Shown here piece after piece: positions 10,534 to 20,563 of a DNA stretch of 64,000 bases. The translations under genes were made by a program, and so were the position numbers. Below the pieces are notes generated by a model that did not search any database, had not been told where the DNA came from, and was given only the letters and a program-made list of their open reading frames with translations. The DNA comes from Halicephalobus mephisto (Eukaryota > Nematoda > Chromadorea > Rhabditida > Panagrolaimidae). Positions within the stretch are counted from its first letter, which is position 1, and each line of letters starts with the position of its first letter. The stretch spans positions 1 through 64,000 of the forward strand of contig SWDT01000071.1 of assembly GCA_009193035.1 (NCBI GenBank). Reading direction: 5' to 3'.

Positions 10534-12459
10534 ATTTCCGGAGCATAAGCCCGGGCTTATACGCGAAACGGACTTATACACGGGAAAATGGCGCGCAATT
10601 TATGGTTTCGCGCAAATGGCCAAGCCACCGTGTTTCCAAGCTCTTGTCTTTCAATTTTGTTCGTCAGTAATTTTTTGAAAATTCAATTTTTATTATCAAA
10701 ACCAACAAAAACATAACAATTTTAATCGTCCAGCTTGAGCGCTGAAAGGTCTTCGTATAAAGTTTCTATGTTTTCTTCTAATGCTCTTCTGAATCCGTTC
10801 TTGAAAGAATCCACAGACACGGCTTCGAAACTCTCTATAATCCACCTACAAACTTCTGAATAGGAAGCTCGCTTTGTAGGCATAAAGAACGGAGTTAAAC
10901 TGGAACGGCCTAGACAAAATACCTGTAGGCACAAAGATCGGACTTAAACCGGAACGGCCTAGACAGGATGCCAAAGCTCCGCCCAGTCAGCCGACGCCTG
11001 TGAAGTGAGACTAAAGTGTTAGAGAGTTAGTCTTTGAGAAATTCCAGCTTCAGATTGGTCCGAGTTGGACTTCAGTCAAACGAGGACCTTTCCTCTCTTT
11101 GTTCTATGTTTATGTTGAGATAAACAAGAGTAATTGCTAATAGTAGAATCAACAGTTTTCCGCCTAATCAAGGAGCTCCCAAGATCTCACACATCTTATC
11201 GAACCACCTTTACTACAGCTTCATTCTTCCGCTCTTGGTGTACTTGTGATCGTCGGCATTCGACATCCAATTTTCCCAATGACTTCTCAACTGATTTTAA
11301 ACACCTTATTTACCGAAATGTCCAAAGGCTGCAACAACTTTGTTAATCCTCCAGGAATTTACTGCAATTTTAGAGTGTTCTTGGATGGAGGATTTGGCTG
11401 TTACAGTCAGATGAGATCTAGCAGAATCAAGTATCAGAAGAAACTTCTGGGGATCAGGCGATGGATTTGGTTTTTCATCCAGCATTCTTTGACCCAATAC
11501 TCCATCATTGACTCGTTCATCCATCCGTTTTCATTAGCCTTGACGACGATGCCGACAGGGAACTTCTCCTTGGGCACAGTTTTGCGTTTAAAAATGATTA
11601 GCGGTGGACACTTATTCCCATTCGCAGTAACTGCCAAAACCACAGTAAAGTTACATTTCTCAGAACTAGTTACCGTGACGCCAATTTCTTCCTTACCTTT
11701 CTCGTCGACTGTGAAATTCCCTGGGAGATCAAACGAAACTGGAACTTCGTCCATGTTCCCGAGGTTTGCGAGACTGATTCCTCTACTCTCAATGTATACA
11801 AATTGTCTGAACCTCGCAACTTTTTCCTTGAAATCCTCTGGAAGCTTTTGCCCAACAGACGTGGTTCTTCGAACAGCCAAGTTCCATCTCCGCATGAAGC
11901 TGTGACACCAGTGAGCTCCTCCAGCAAAATCTTCAATCTTTAGACGTTCAGCAATTGCTTTTGCATGTAAACGGATACATATTGTGGACACCTGGTTCTT
12001 CGCTACTCGTTCACTGACAACCCACTCTCTTAATTTACTTTCTAGTTCTTCCCATCTTGGTTTGTGCCCCCTGAAGGCTCGTCTTGACCTATTTGCTGCT
12101 TTCAAAATATCCCTATTGACCTTCCATCTTCTAATTGAACGATCATCTACTCCAAATTCAGCAGCAGCTGCGAGAGTGCCATACTCATCAGCAAAACTCA
12201 CAACTGTGAGCTTATATTCTGCTGTAAAAGACCTCCTCTTCATTGGACACCTTGAACTTCTAAAAATCACATGCAAAGCACGACACCATTGATAAATATA
12301 CTTACTTTGTCAAAAAAACACAATAAACAATAAATTGGCAATCAAAAATGATTGCTAAACCCAACATAAGATCTTTTAAGTTCATATATAAAGCCCCAAA
12401 AAATTTTCCTTCCGAGACCAGACGGGCTTATACACTGCCCGGACTTATACTCCGGAAAT
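10534..12459 (-). mobile_element. pogo/Tigger-like DNA transposon, degenerate
   Basis: The ends are atttccggagcataag (left) and its near reverse complement (cttatactccggaaat, right), each flanked by TA (10532-10533 and 12460-12461). This fits the pogo rule of TA duplication. Subterminal copies of the cttata/cgga motif occur at both ends, including the perfect palindrome ATAAGCCCGGGCTTAT. The 1,926-bp length is normal for the family. The single gene inside runs right to left and is broken. Confidence 0.87.
10722..12243 (-). pseudogene. Broken pogo/Tigger-like (DDE_1) transposase
   Basis: Reading from the ATG at 12243, the N-terminus (MKRRSFTAEYKLTVVSFA) is a psq/CENP-B-type helix-turn-helix. 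A CENP-B-like DNA-binding segment (HWCHSFMRRWNLAVRR) follows, then the first catalytic Asp in NMDEVPVSFD. The second Asp (FLLILDSARSH) lies in a different frame near 11430. The family hallmark around the third acidic site (TKLLQPLDISVNKVFK) is in yet another frame near 11320. The typical C-terminal tail (SEVCRWIIESFEAVS) is in the frame ending at 10722. At least two frameshifts separate these parts, so no active enzyme can be made from this copy. Confidence 0.85.
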
Positions 12460-12465
12460 TAGGGT

Positions 12466-12638
12466 AATATGGAAGGAAAAATATCTCTTGGCAGGCATCA
12501 AACCCACATCGTCTTGCTATCCGGGCAAATGCTTTTCTCTTAAGCTACGAGAACGACCTTTTCCAGTTCCATTCCTGGAAGCAGAATCGTTTCTCCTGAA
12601 CGATCTCTCCTTTCTCGCTACGCTTAATGTCGCGACAA
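12466..12638 (-). repeat. tRNA-derived SINE-like repeat, copy 1
   Basis: On the minus strand the unit runs from the small palindrome tgtcgcgaca (12638) to the pogo boundary. Positions 12554-12484 can be folded as a degenerate tRNA: an A-box-like TAGCTTAAGAG, a D stem GCTT/AAGC, an anticodon-arm-like stem tttgc/gcaag with a 7-base loop, and a B-box-like GGGTTTGATGCC. Upstream is a hairpin (atcgtt...aacgat). A second, internally deleted copy lies at 54635-54790. The repeated, mutated structure suggests a tRNA-derived SINE rather than a working tRNA gene; loop position 33 is not U. Confidence 0.55.
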
Positions 12639-12786
12639 TTCTAGTATCGTTTTGTAAATCACTGGTGATTCCATTTGGTCATGAAAAACGGAGTGAGCAA
12701 TTTTGAGGGGAAATCAGAAAAGTGGATTTAACATCAATTTTCTGAGGATTGTTGAATATACAATAAAGAGATTCAAGCTTGGGATC
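12639..12786 (+). repeat. Fragment of the peptide-gene duplication block
   Basis: About 145 bases (from 'attctagtatcgttttg' to 'gattcaagcttggga') match 37361-37503 directly and 3700-3840 in reverse complement. It is a stray piece of the 2815-5465 duplication, directly beside the SINE-like repeat. Confidence 0.85.
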
Positions 12787-13558
12787 TTATATCTACTTAA
12801 CTAGATAACAATAACTTTCCTTTATAGTTTTCAATCCGAAGAACAGATTCACATCATTGATTTCTTTATATTATTTAGTGTGCTTCGTATGATTTACATT
12901 GACGAGAATTTTTAGTTTGATTTAACTTGATGCGTGGTGGAAAACAAGATATAGTTAGTGGCATGAATCAATTTTTGTAGTAAGGAAATATAAGATATCA
13001 AAATGCCGAAAACTGCGAAAATGTAATCTCTTAAATTACTTGAAGAAAATATATTAATACTTGTTTCAAAAACTGTTTTAAAGTTTGTTAGCTTTAGGAA
13101 AAATGGAGATTAATTATTGATTATCAACATTGAACACCTCAAAATGAGCATCATAAATATAAATAATAGGACTTGCTAAATGGAAAGCATTCTTGATGTT
13201 GTAATATAACGAAGTTTCCCCAAAAGGAAAATTTCTTTCGCAAAATTGAAAATTGTGCGTAATTACTGCATTGCTTACGTTTTAATTCATTTTCATAATA
13301 GCTAAGAAAAAAGGATGATGAATTGTTCCCCAGATTTGCTAATCGACGAAACGATAACTTGCTTCTTTGTGTACTGCTGAATGGATTGAACTCTGACCCT
13401 CAGCGTACAAAGAATTATTTCCAGAGGTCTTCAGAAATTGATCCGGAAATAAGTCATATAATATTTATTTACTGAAATATTGTATTGGTCCCTAATGCAA
13501 ATTGTGAGCGAAACTACAAGTATCTTCATTGCTGAAATGCCTGCTTATAGAAATTATA
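12787..13558. other. Intergenic, no feature seen
   Basis: AT-rich single-copy-looking DNA between repeat fragments and the Tc3-like element. No open frame, RNA gene or clear repeat was recognised. Confidence 0.5.
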
Positions 13559-15078
13559 AACTCCTCGACATAAATATACACGGTTACGATTTTTCATATA
13601 TGAACCACATATTCGAGTGAGTTGTTTTTATAATATAATAGAGCACAATTAGTTACTAGTAAAACAAAAGAAAGTTTGGAAGTTGTTACATAAATGAACG
13701 AAAAAATCCCAAAAATACTGAAGTTTGGCACGAACCTCTGTGACATAAATATACACGGTTGCCTTATTTCTTTTTATTTAGAAACACAACACAACAACTA
13801 ATAGTGGGTTTTACACCCTTTCTTAGTACTTACCTCAAACAATCTGTCATTCATTGAATTAACTAGATTATTGAGGGTTTCTGACGTCAGATTGTTCCAG
13901 CAGTCCATGATCGCGTTCTTTAGTTCTTGAACGTTGTTGTACTGCTTCCCGTCCTGATATAATTGTCGGGTCATAATCCCCCAGATGTTCTCTATCGGGT
14001 TGAGGTCCGGAGAGCATGCTGGCCACGGAAGAAGATCAAGTTTTTTCTCTTGGAACCACTTCTTAGTATCTCCACTGACATGGATTCGTGCATTATCCTG
14101 TTGGAAAATGAATTTTCTCCGTCTATGCTTCCTTAAAAACGGCAGCAAATGTTCCTCAAGAACTTCTTGATAGTCTCTACTATTCATTTTGGAGGTAACG
14201 AAGGCAAGGCTTACGGTCCCGATTTGAGAAAAGGCCCCCCATACCATGACGGAACCACCACCAAAGTTCCGCTTGGAAAAGTACCGAGGTTCTTTCCTCA
14301 AATCGTGCCAATAGTGCCTATACCCATCAGGACCATCCAAATTGAACTTTTTCTCGTCCGAAAAAACCACCTGAAAAGTAGAAAATTGAGTGGTATATGA
14401 GCATAGTTTAAACTTACATTCTTCCAGTCTCTGTTCATATGAATTCTTGCGAATTCAAGTCGATTTTTTTGATGAACAGGTGTAATGTTCGGTGCTTTCT
14501 TCAACTTCGAGAGTTTGAGATGGGGGGACTTGGAAATAATTCTATGAACGGTCCTAATAGAAACATTCGCATCACATTCCTCCCAGATACTCTTCACAGA
14601 TTTCGTGGAATTAGATGCCTTCCTCACAATTCTCCGTTGATCTCTTGAATTCAACTTCTGTGGACGACCAGGCCTCTTTTTCTGTTCCTTCCGACGACAT
14701 ATCTGTCTGTCTGATTTTCGGCTTCTGAACGACCAAGTTCCTGGGCAATCGATTCATAGTTTCTCCAGCTTTCCGAGCAGCCTTAATATATCCCTTCTCA
14801 TACTCAGTAAACTCCTTACCACGAGGCATAACGTAGTAGCAATAATAGACAAAACCGAGTGAATTACGCAAAAAATACAGTAACCGTGTATATTTATGTC
14901 ACAGAGGTTCGTGCCAAACTTCAGTTATTTTTTTTTCGTTCATTTATGTAACAACTTCCAAACTTTCTTTTGTTTTACTAGTAACTAATTGTGCTCTATT
15001 ATATTATAAAAACAACTCACTCGAATATGTGATTCATATATGAAAAATCGTAACCGTGTATATTTATGTCGAGGAGTT
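13559..15078 (-). mobile_element. Tc3-like (Tc1/mariner) transposon with ~200-bp bipartite terminal repeats
   Basis: The 1,520-bp element is flanked by TA (13557-13558 and 15079-15080). Each terminal inverted repeat is about 200 bp and contains the motif gacataaatatacacggtta twice, once at the outer end and once at the inner end (13565 and 13742 on the left, mirrored on the right). This is the spacing of paired transposase-binding sites seen in Tc3-type elements. It encodes one transposase, with an intron, on the minus strand. Confidence 0.9.
13798..14829 (-). pseudogene. Tc3-like DD34E transposase, frameshifted near the N-terminus
   Basis: From the ATG at 14829 the protein starts MPRGKEFTEYEKGYIKAARK, like Tc1/Tc3 DNA-binding domains. 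The DNA-binding part then slips through three frames (IAQELGRSEAENQ in one, RPQKLNSRDQRRIVRKASN in the next). The catalytic core is intact: the first Asp in [16 protein letters not shown], the second in FQQDNARIH, and the Glu in [13 protein letters not shown], the DD34E arrangement. A 48-nt intron (donor gtaagttt, acceptor ttttcag near 14372) interrupts the gene before VVFSDEK, as in Tc3 of C. elegans. The N-terminal frameshifts suggest it is inactive, unless further small introns remove them. Confidence 0.82.
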
Positions 15079-15080
15079 TA

Positions 15081-16328
15081 TTAATGAAAAACTTTAGTAT
15101 TGAATTTGCCTACTAGATCACTTTAAGGTAGAAATTGAAGCAAATATATCAAGCAGTCCTTCAGTTGAATAAATAACCTTGGTTTTTAAAATTCTTATCT
15201 CGGAGATTTCTATCTTCTATTTCCTTATTTAAAAAAGATCATGAAGTCATTGTTCAATTTCAATCTTACCAATTTACCAAAAAAATGGGGCAAGGTTTTG
15301 AGGAAATGAAATTATTAAATTATTTCTGTTCTTAGTATTTCACATTGTTCTTGACTATTTCGTTATCTACTTTATTTAAATTTTGTGTACCTATATTCTA
15401 AGGTGCATTAATGATATTTCATCATTTGAAGATTGTACAGTATTTACTATGAACTAGAGCAATACTTAGGAGATTTCTTATATGGATTGTGATTTCGGAT
15501 TTTTCGTTTATCGTTTTGAGCAAATCATGAGCGTTAAAATAGAGATTATCGATAATCTAATATGTGTGAATTTTTCTGCAATAGAGAAAGAATTCAATAT
15601 AGAAAAGACAAGGCACTAAGACTGTAATTGCAAAAAAGTGGCATTTTATCGAGTAATGTGAAAAAATGACGTTATTTAGATAAAATCGAAAAGAAAGTGC
15701 ATCCATTCAAATCTGATAACAATAGAATGTATGGATTGACCAGCACTTTCCATCGGAAGTAATGAAAATCTGAAGTGTTAAGCATTAAGTAGAATTACTT
15801 TATTATTTTATTATTAGTCTCATTTGATGCTGTTAAATCTTGATATAGAGTGGCAATTGCGTAAATTAGACAATAGATATTGTTGGAAACAGTTGCTGTC
15901 TGAAAATGAATAATAAAATATCTTCCAAACCGAATATTTTACTTGCCTTTTTCCAATGTTTTTTTTTATTGTAAGGTTTAGTCACCTATATCTGAGATAA
16001 TGGAGTATTTGGAATAACTTGACCGCACTCTCCAAATAACTTGCATCAAATTTATTTTTTAACTCGAAATACTACATATTGATTTTGAATTACGAATTTA
16101 TTGTTCATATCAATTAAGTAAATATCGTGTAAAACGCGAAATAATAAAGTACAAAGATTGTTTTCCACGAATCGTGTTAAATTAGGTCAGTTGTGAGCTT
16201 TACCACCTTTAGATCTCAAGTACTATATTATTCTCATCAGTTTTTTGCACAAGAGGAGGGATTGACAAGATGATTTTCAAAAATTAAATCTTCGTGATAT
16301 AGCCATTGGTACAGTTGCGTTCTTAGCA
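15081..16328. other. Intergenic region upstream of the nuclear receptor gene
   Basis: About 1.25 kb of AT-rich sequence with no supported gene or repeat. It should contain the promoter of the nuclear receptor gene, but I see no clear core motif. Confidence 0.5.
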
Positions 16329-17035
16329 ATGGAATGCAAAGTTTGCTCTCACACTACCAGTGCCTACAGATACGGGGCTAGAGCTTGTTGTGCTTGTGCT
16401 ATTTTCTTCTTTAGAAATCACAAAACTGTTACATGGTCCTGTAAGTTTTCTAATGAATGCAAGAAGTCTAGTGAGTTATGATTAATTTTTTATTCTTCGT
16501 TAAAACGAATATTTCAGGAGATATGATTCTCAGATGCAAATCATGTCGTATTCGTTGTTGCTTCGAAATTGGGATGAAAACAGATAGAATAGGCACCTAC
16601 AAACGAATTAAAGCCAACGAAATTGATCCAATTTTGGTAAAGCCCATTGCAACGCCGATAGAGTACATTGTCTTTGCTGGAGTCTTGGAAACTGTGGTAA
16701 AAGTCTGCAAGACGACTTCTGAAAGAACCATCAAGTTTCTAAAGGACGGAAACACTGAGATTATTGACATCGCTGTTCAGAAATTTCAAAAGAAATATGA
16801 AGTCGTCAATTTGGAAGAATTGACCAAAAAATTGGCGAGTATACTTCATCAAAACAATATCATTGAAGAAGAGCTTCTGTTCATATTCAAAGTGATTGTT
16901 CTTCATTTCGCTCGAGTGTTTCATAACTTTTCCGATTCATCAATCGTCTTCGATCTAAATAAGCTCATTCAATCGAATTCTCGATTCAAACACATAGAAT
17001 CTATTTGCAAAAGTTTAATAAACAAAGTGAAATAA
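16329..17035 (+). CDS. Nematode nuclear hormone receptor, short form
   Basis: Two exons (16329-16470 and 16518-17035, 47-nt intron) give 219 residues. The DNA-binding domain is at residues 1-65: first zinc finger CKVC...CCAC with P-box region ACCACAIFFFR, second finger CKFSNEC...CKSC, then CRIRCCFEIGM. The CCAC P-box is typical of the nematode-specific supnr group, ligand-regulated transcription factors. After about residue 80 the sequence is helical (LETVVKVCKTTSERTIKFL, EELLFIFKVIVLHFARVF) and may be the beginning of a ligand-binding domain. It ends far short of the usual 350-450 residues and no AF-2 helix is visible. The ATG starts directly at the first finger. It may be a truncated receptor or a diverged gene. 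Confidence 0.8.
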
Positions 17036-17556
17036 ACATCGTTTAAATGCTTTGAATCCATTTAAAGTTTAACGGAAAAAACAAAATGACGTCAAGAGGA
17101 AGTTTTTCATCTTTACCCAAATATTTGAACATATGTGCGGATCTTTCTTGATCTTATCTAATTCTGTCATACTAAGAATTCAATTTCTATATTATCTTTT
17201 ATTAAGTTTTGAGATATCCATAATACAAATGACGTGAGAAGGGAAAAGTTAGTTCTAAGATAGTTTTGGTAAGAATTTCTCCGAATTATATTTAAGTATA
17301 TCAATTCATGTTTTTAAACTTAAGACTTTCTGTGTCGATTATAACATAATATAAAAATAAAGCATTCAATGATTGTAGAAGAATTGTATTTAGGAAATGC
17401 TTCAAAAACTATTTTAAAGATCTAGATTTCAATATTTCGTAACGTTATTTCAATAATGAATATATGGACAAAATACAAGTTTTCAACTCGCTATACTTGT
17501 CATTTGTTTCCTTGATCTCCGATTTCCTCAAAATCATGTTATATCTACTTAACCGC
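17036..17556. other. Intergenic between converging nuclear receptor and bgnt pseudogene
   Basis: About 520 bases, AT-rich, with aataaa-type signals near 17355. No gene seen. Confidence 0.5.
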
Positions 17557-19169
17557 TTACTCATCATTAGGCATCGGTGATGTTTCGGATGATGATGATG
17601 TGATTTCTTCATCCAAATCGGTATCATAGGTGTCTTTGTTATCATCTCCCATCTTGATCATCAACGAAGAAATGCTGATATCTGGACACTTTTCTTTGGT
17701 TTCAGGGTAAAGCAAATCCATCCTCTCGTTAAACTGCTTCAATGATTCGGGGGTCTTGTGTTTCGCCCATATTCTGAACCTGTCGACAATTTTTCTTTCC
17801 TCAGGGGTCTTGACACCCATATGGAACATAAACACGTCGTCTGCGATAACAAATTTGTAACCCGCCCTGCACATTTCCCATCTCTAAGATCGTAATTTGA
17901 TTAAACATTATTTACTAATATTTACCAAAACCGTGTTGTCCTTGAATGGGTAGTAAAAACTAGTGTCGTGGAACGGAATCGTTCTTAGAGAAACAAACTG
18001 AGGTTCCCAGTGAAGGGACTTATATCTGAAAAACGTTTGTATTGTAGTGAAAATAATAAACAAACTGACGATCGGTAAAATTGAATTTCAGTACTGTTTT
18101 TTGGATGATCAGGATTTTGGAACCATGCTAAAAGTCTCTTGATAGAATGGCCATTGAAGTACTTATGAAATTCTTCAGCTTTATCCATTTTGTATATTCA
18201 AATAAATTCTTTTTCGTGTTTGCAAACTTTATCGATTTATCCACGAGATCGAATATCCTGTAGACGATAACAGTTTTGGGGTCTTTGGTAAATATCTTTT
18301 TAGCCAAAGAAAGCATTTTAGCTTCAAAATTTCTACTGAAAAAGTGGTCCAAATCAGCGAGTACGATATAGTTTGTCGAAGATAACTGAAAAATAATTAT
18401 TATATGATCAATTGAATTGAACTGATTACATTTCTAGCAAGGTTTCTTGCTTCATTAACAGGATATTCAGGCAGTCGTTTTCTTTTCATGTAATCTAAGA
18501 AAGTCCTTATATATAGTGTGTTACAGTGGATATTATCCAAGGGATAATCCTTAATGGAGTCGAATTCAGAACATGTTAGGTTTTGGAGTAAGAAATGTGC
18601 ACTCAACTTCAATAGTGAATCATAGTGATTTTCATGAAGCCTTTTCAACTAAAATCAATTAATTTTTGCTTTACTTCGGACGAAAACTCACAAACTTTCT
18701 AGCACATAAGACCTTCTAAGAGTCAAGAGAAGACAGTGGAGGAATAAACGGTAAGTGAAATCGGGCCGTCCCAATTAGAAATCTGTTTTTTTATATCTGG
18801 TTTCAGTCTATCGAACGAAGAATGTAGAATGAGACTAATCCGCTCAGGATCTTCTTCCATTTCTCTTTTGATGACATTCGGGATCACACAGTGCCTATTT
18901 ACCATGTAAGCAGACTTAGGATATCCTGTCGTTGACGTTGAAATGACCGTCTGAGTTTTTGCTTTAGGTACATTTTTTTGAATTTCTTTCACTTTATATC
19001 TCCTACGGGCATTACTATATACAGGGACTTCAACTACTTCATCGTATATGATCTTTACAACTACAATCGATAGTACACAGAGAATCAATGTACAAAACTG
19101 TGATTTCCTGAATGTGAAGTCATTTCAATAAATTGAACATCAAAGAAAAGCAAACCTGTGAATCAACAT
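17557..19169 (-). pseudogene. bgnt-type (LARGE/B4GAT1-like) glycosyltransferase, frameshifted
   Basis: A tiny first exon (19169-19156) splices to 19107 to give a short tail and anchor (SQFCTLILCVLSIVVVKIIY). Further exons carry LILHSSFD, EYPVNEARNLARN, YIVLADLDHFFSRNFEAKM (with an intact D-L-D metal motif), KSLHWEPQFV and MCRAGYKFVIADDVFMFHMG, ending with an acidic Asp/Ser tail. Two reading-frame breaks spoil it. One is near 18750, where the family-like FIPPLSSLD is out of frame with the preceding sequence. The other is near 18190, between NLFEYTK and MDKAEEFHKYF. Unlike the palindrome copies, it keeps DXD but has lost the frame. Unusual splicing could rescue one break but probably not both. 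Confidence 0.72.
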
Positions 19170-20563
19170 TCTTTGATTAATAATGAAATTGTCTATAGAC
19201 AGTAATAATTACTATCAATAAGGAGAGGAACTATAGAAATAAACATTAATTATAAACTTTCAATATTATCAATTGTCCGAATGACGGTGTGAACAATAGT
19301 TAATATGCACTAACAACCAGTTTAAATAATTTAACGTTTTATTCACACACAAAATAAATAATACTCTTTAATCCGAACAAAGCATCATCAAAAGAAGGTA
19401 ATCAGATTAGTGAATTTCAAGTCTAAAGTAAAAATTAGAGATTTACTTTTAAAATCAAGACACAGATCTCGCTTTTTGAAATTTCACAAATTCATTAGAT
19501 AAAATCAAACCAATTTAATTTTTTGAATCATATCTGCCTCTCGAAATCTTCACCTTTAGAGCAAACACAAATTCATGATATCATACTCCAAAAGGACATT
19601 CTGTTGTTTACTAGTTTCTACTATTAAATATTATTATTTAGATGATCCATCGTGACTGTTCCATATCCTTTGATGACCCTTACATTCATAGATTAACTGC
19701 AATAAACCAAGATGTCAAAATCGAGTTCCACAAAAAACAAAAGGAGAAAATAATTTCTATCATTTGTCTAAGAAAGTAGTCAAAACTTTTCTTTAATTGT
19801 TATATGAGGAGATAAAGCATAAGATACAGAGTCGTCGGACACAGAACATGTACTGATGATATGATTGTGAAATTACGATCCCCAAAGAGTAGTCATGAGA
19901 AAACGATAATTTAGATCAATAATGATAGAAACCAAACTTTAACTTTGTCATTGTTTCAAGTTCCAAGGTTTCTGTTTTACAATTTGTTCTATCAATTTCT
20001 TGCTATTTTCTTAAAATAGCTTGTAAATGCTTGTTTGTTTTTGACCTCAAGCATCTTTCAAGATTCCTATTTGATCATCTTCACTGTCAGTAACGGTTAA
20101 TTAAAGAATGAATCTTATTCACGACATTCAACTTGAGCAATTGAATCCATCGATAAAAAGTAATGCAAGGAGAAAAACACTATAAGATCTCATTGTTGAT
20201 AACCCTGTATTTCCCTCCTTTATTTTGTAAGTGTGCATTTTTCATTCCCCGCCTTCAGATCGCGTTAGCTCCGAAATTTTGTTTTTAAGTTAGTCTTTTC
20301 TTTTCTTGATTGGGATATAAAGTTAATTTAATTGCAAAAAATGTGAAAACAAAAAATGAAAATAATTCTATGAAATAGGGAGAGATTGCCATACAATTTA
20401 ATTTAGAAGTCGAAATAAAAGGAACAAATCGCCAAACAAGTCGATTATTCCTTATTTGAGATTTTGGCGCCAAACATTCCCGCTTACTTGGGTGTCTTGT
20501 TTGATCCATATCTCAATTCAGCTTTTTCTTACTTCTTTCTTTGTGTCTATTATTTCCGTCAAG
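19170..20563. other. Upstream region of mcm-10, containing a duplicated block
   Basis: About 1.4 kb without genes. Positions ~19560-20266 are the inverted counterpart of 30930-31650, the upstream region of a sulfotransferase gene. The remaining 300 bases before the ATG are specific to mcm-10 and should hold its core promoter. Confidence 0.65.
19560..20266 (+). repeat. Duplicated upstream block (partner 30930-31650, inverted)
   Basis: The stretch from 'aatcttcaccttta' to 'cattccccgcctt' matches the reverse complement of 30930-31650 closely. In both places it lies just 5' of a gene and points the same way relative to it. Parts (19560-19700) also match 26540-26700. Confidence 0.85.

Larger units (their letters stand above)
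7860..10684 (-). repeat. Right arm of the large inverted repeat (partner 1-2825)
   Basis: The arm begins at 'ggtagcagattgaattta' (about 7860) and is the reverse complement of the left arm through 10684, which lies 150 bases inside the pogo-like element. Since the match is still running at the left window edge, the true arm extends further into that element. Confidence 0.93.

Noticed and set aside
11246..11905. 219-codon plus-strand open frame
   Set aside because: It is antisense to the pogo-like transposase, whose helix-turn-helix and DDE motifs are clear on the minus strand.
12484..12554. Functional tRNA gene
   Set aside because: The cloverleaf has acceptor mismatches and C rather than U at position 33, and the second copy has lost the B-box region; a tRNA-derived repeat fits better.
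18723..19088. Reading the bgnt-like locus at 17.6-19.2 kb as an intact gene
   Set aside because: Family-conserved stretches fall in different frames at two points (near 18750 and 18190) with no splice sites that repair both.
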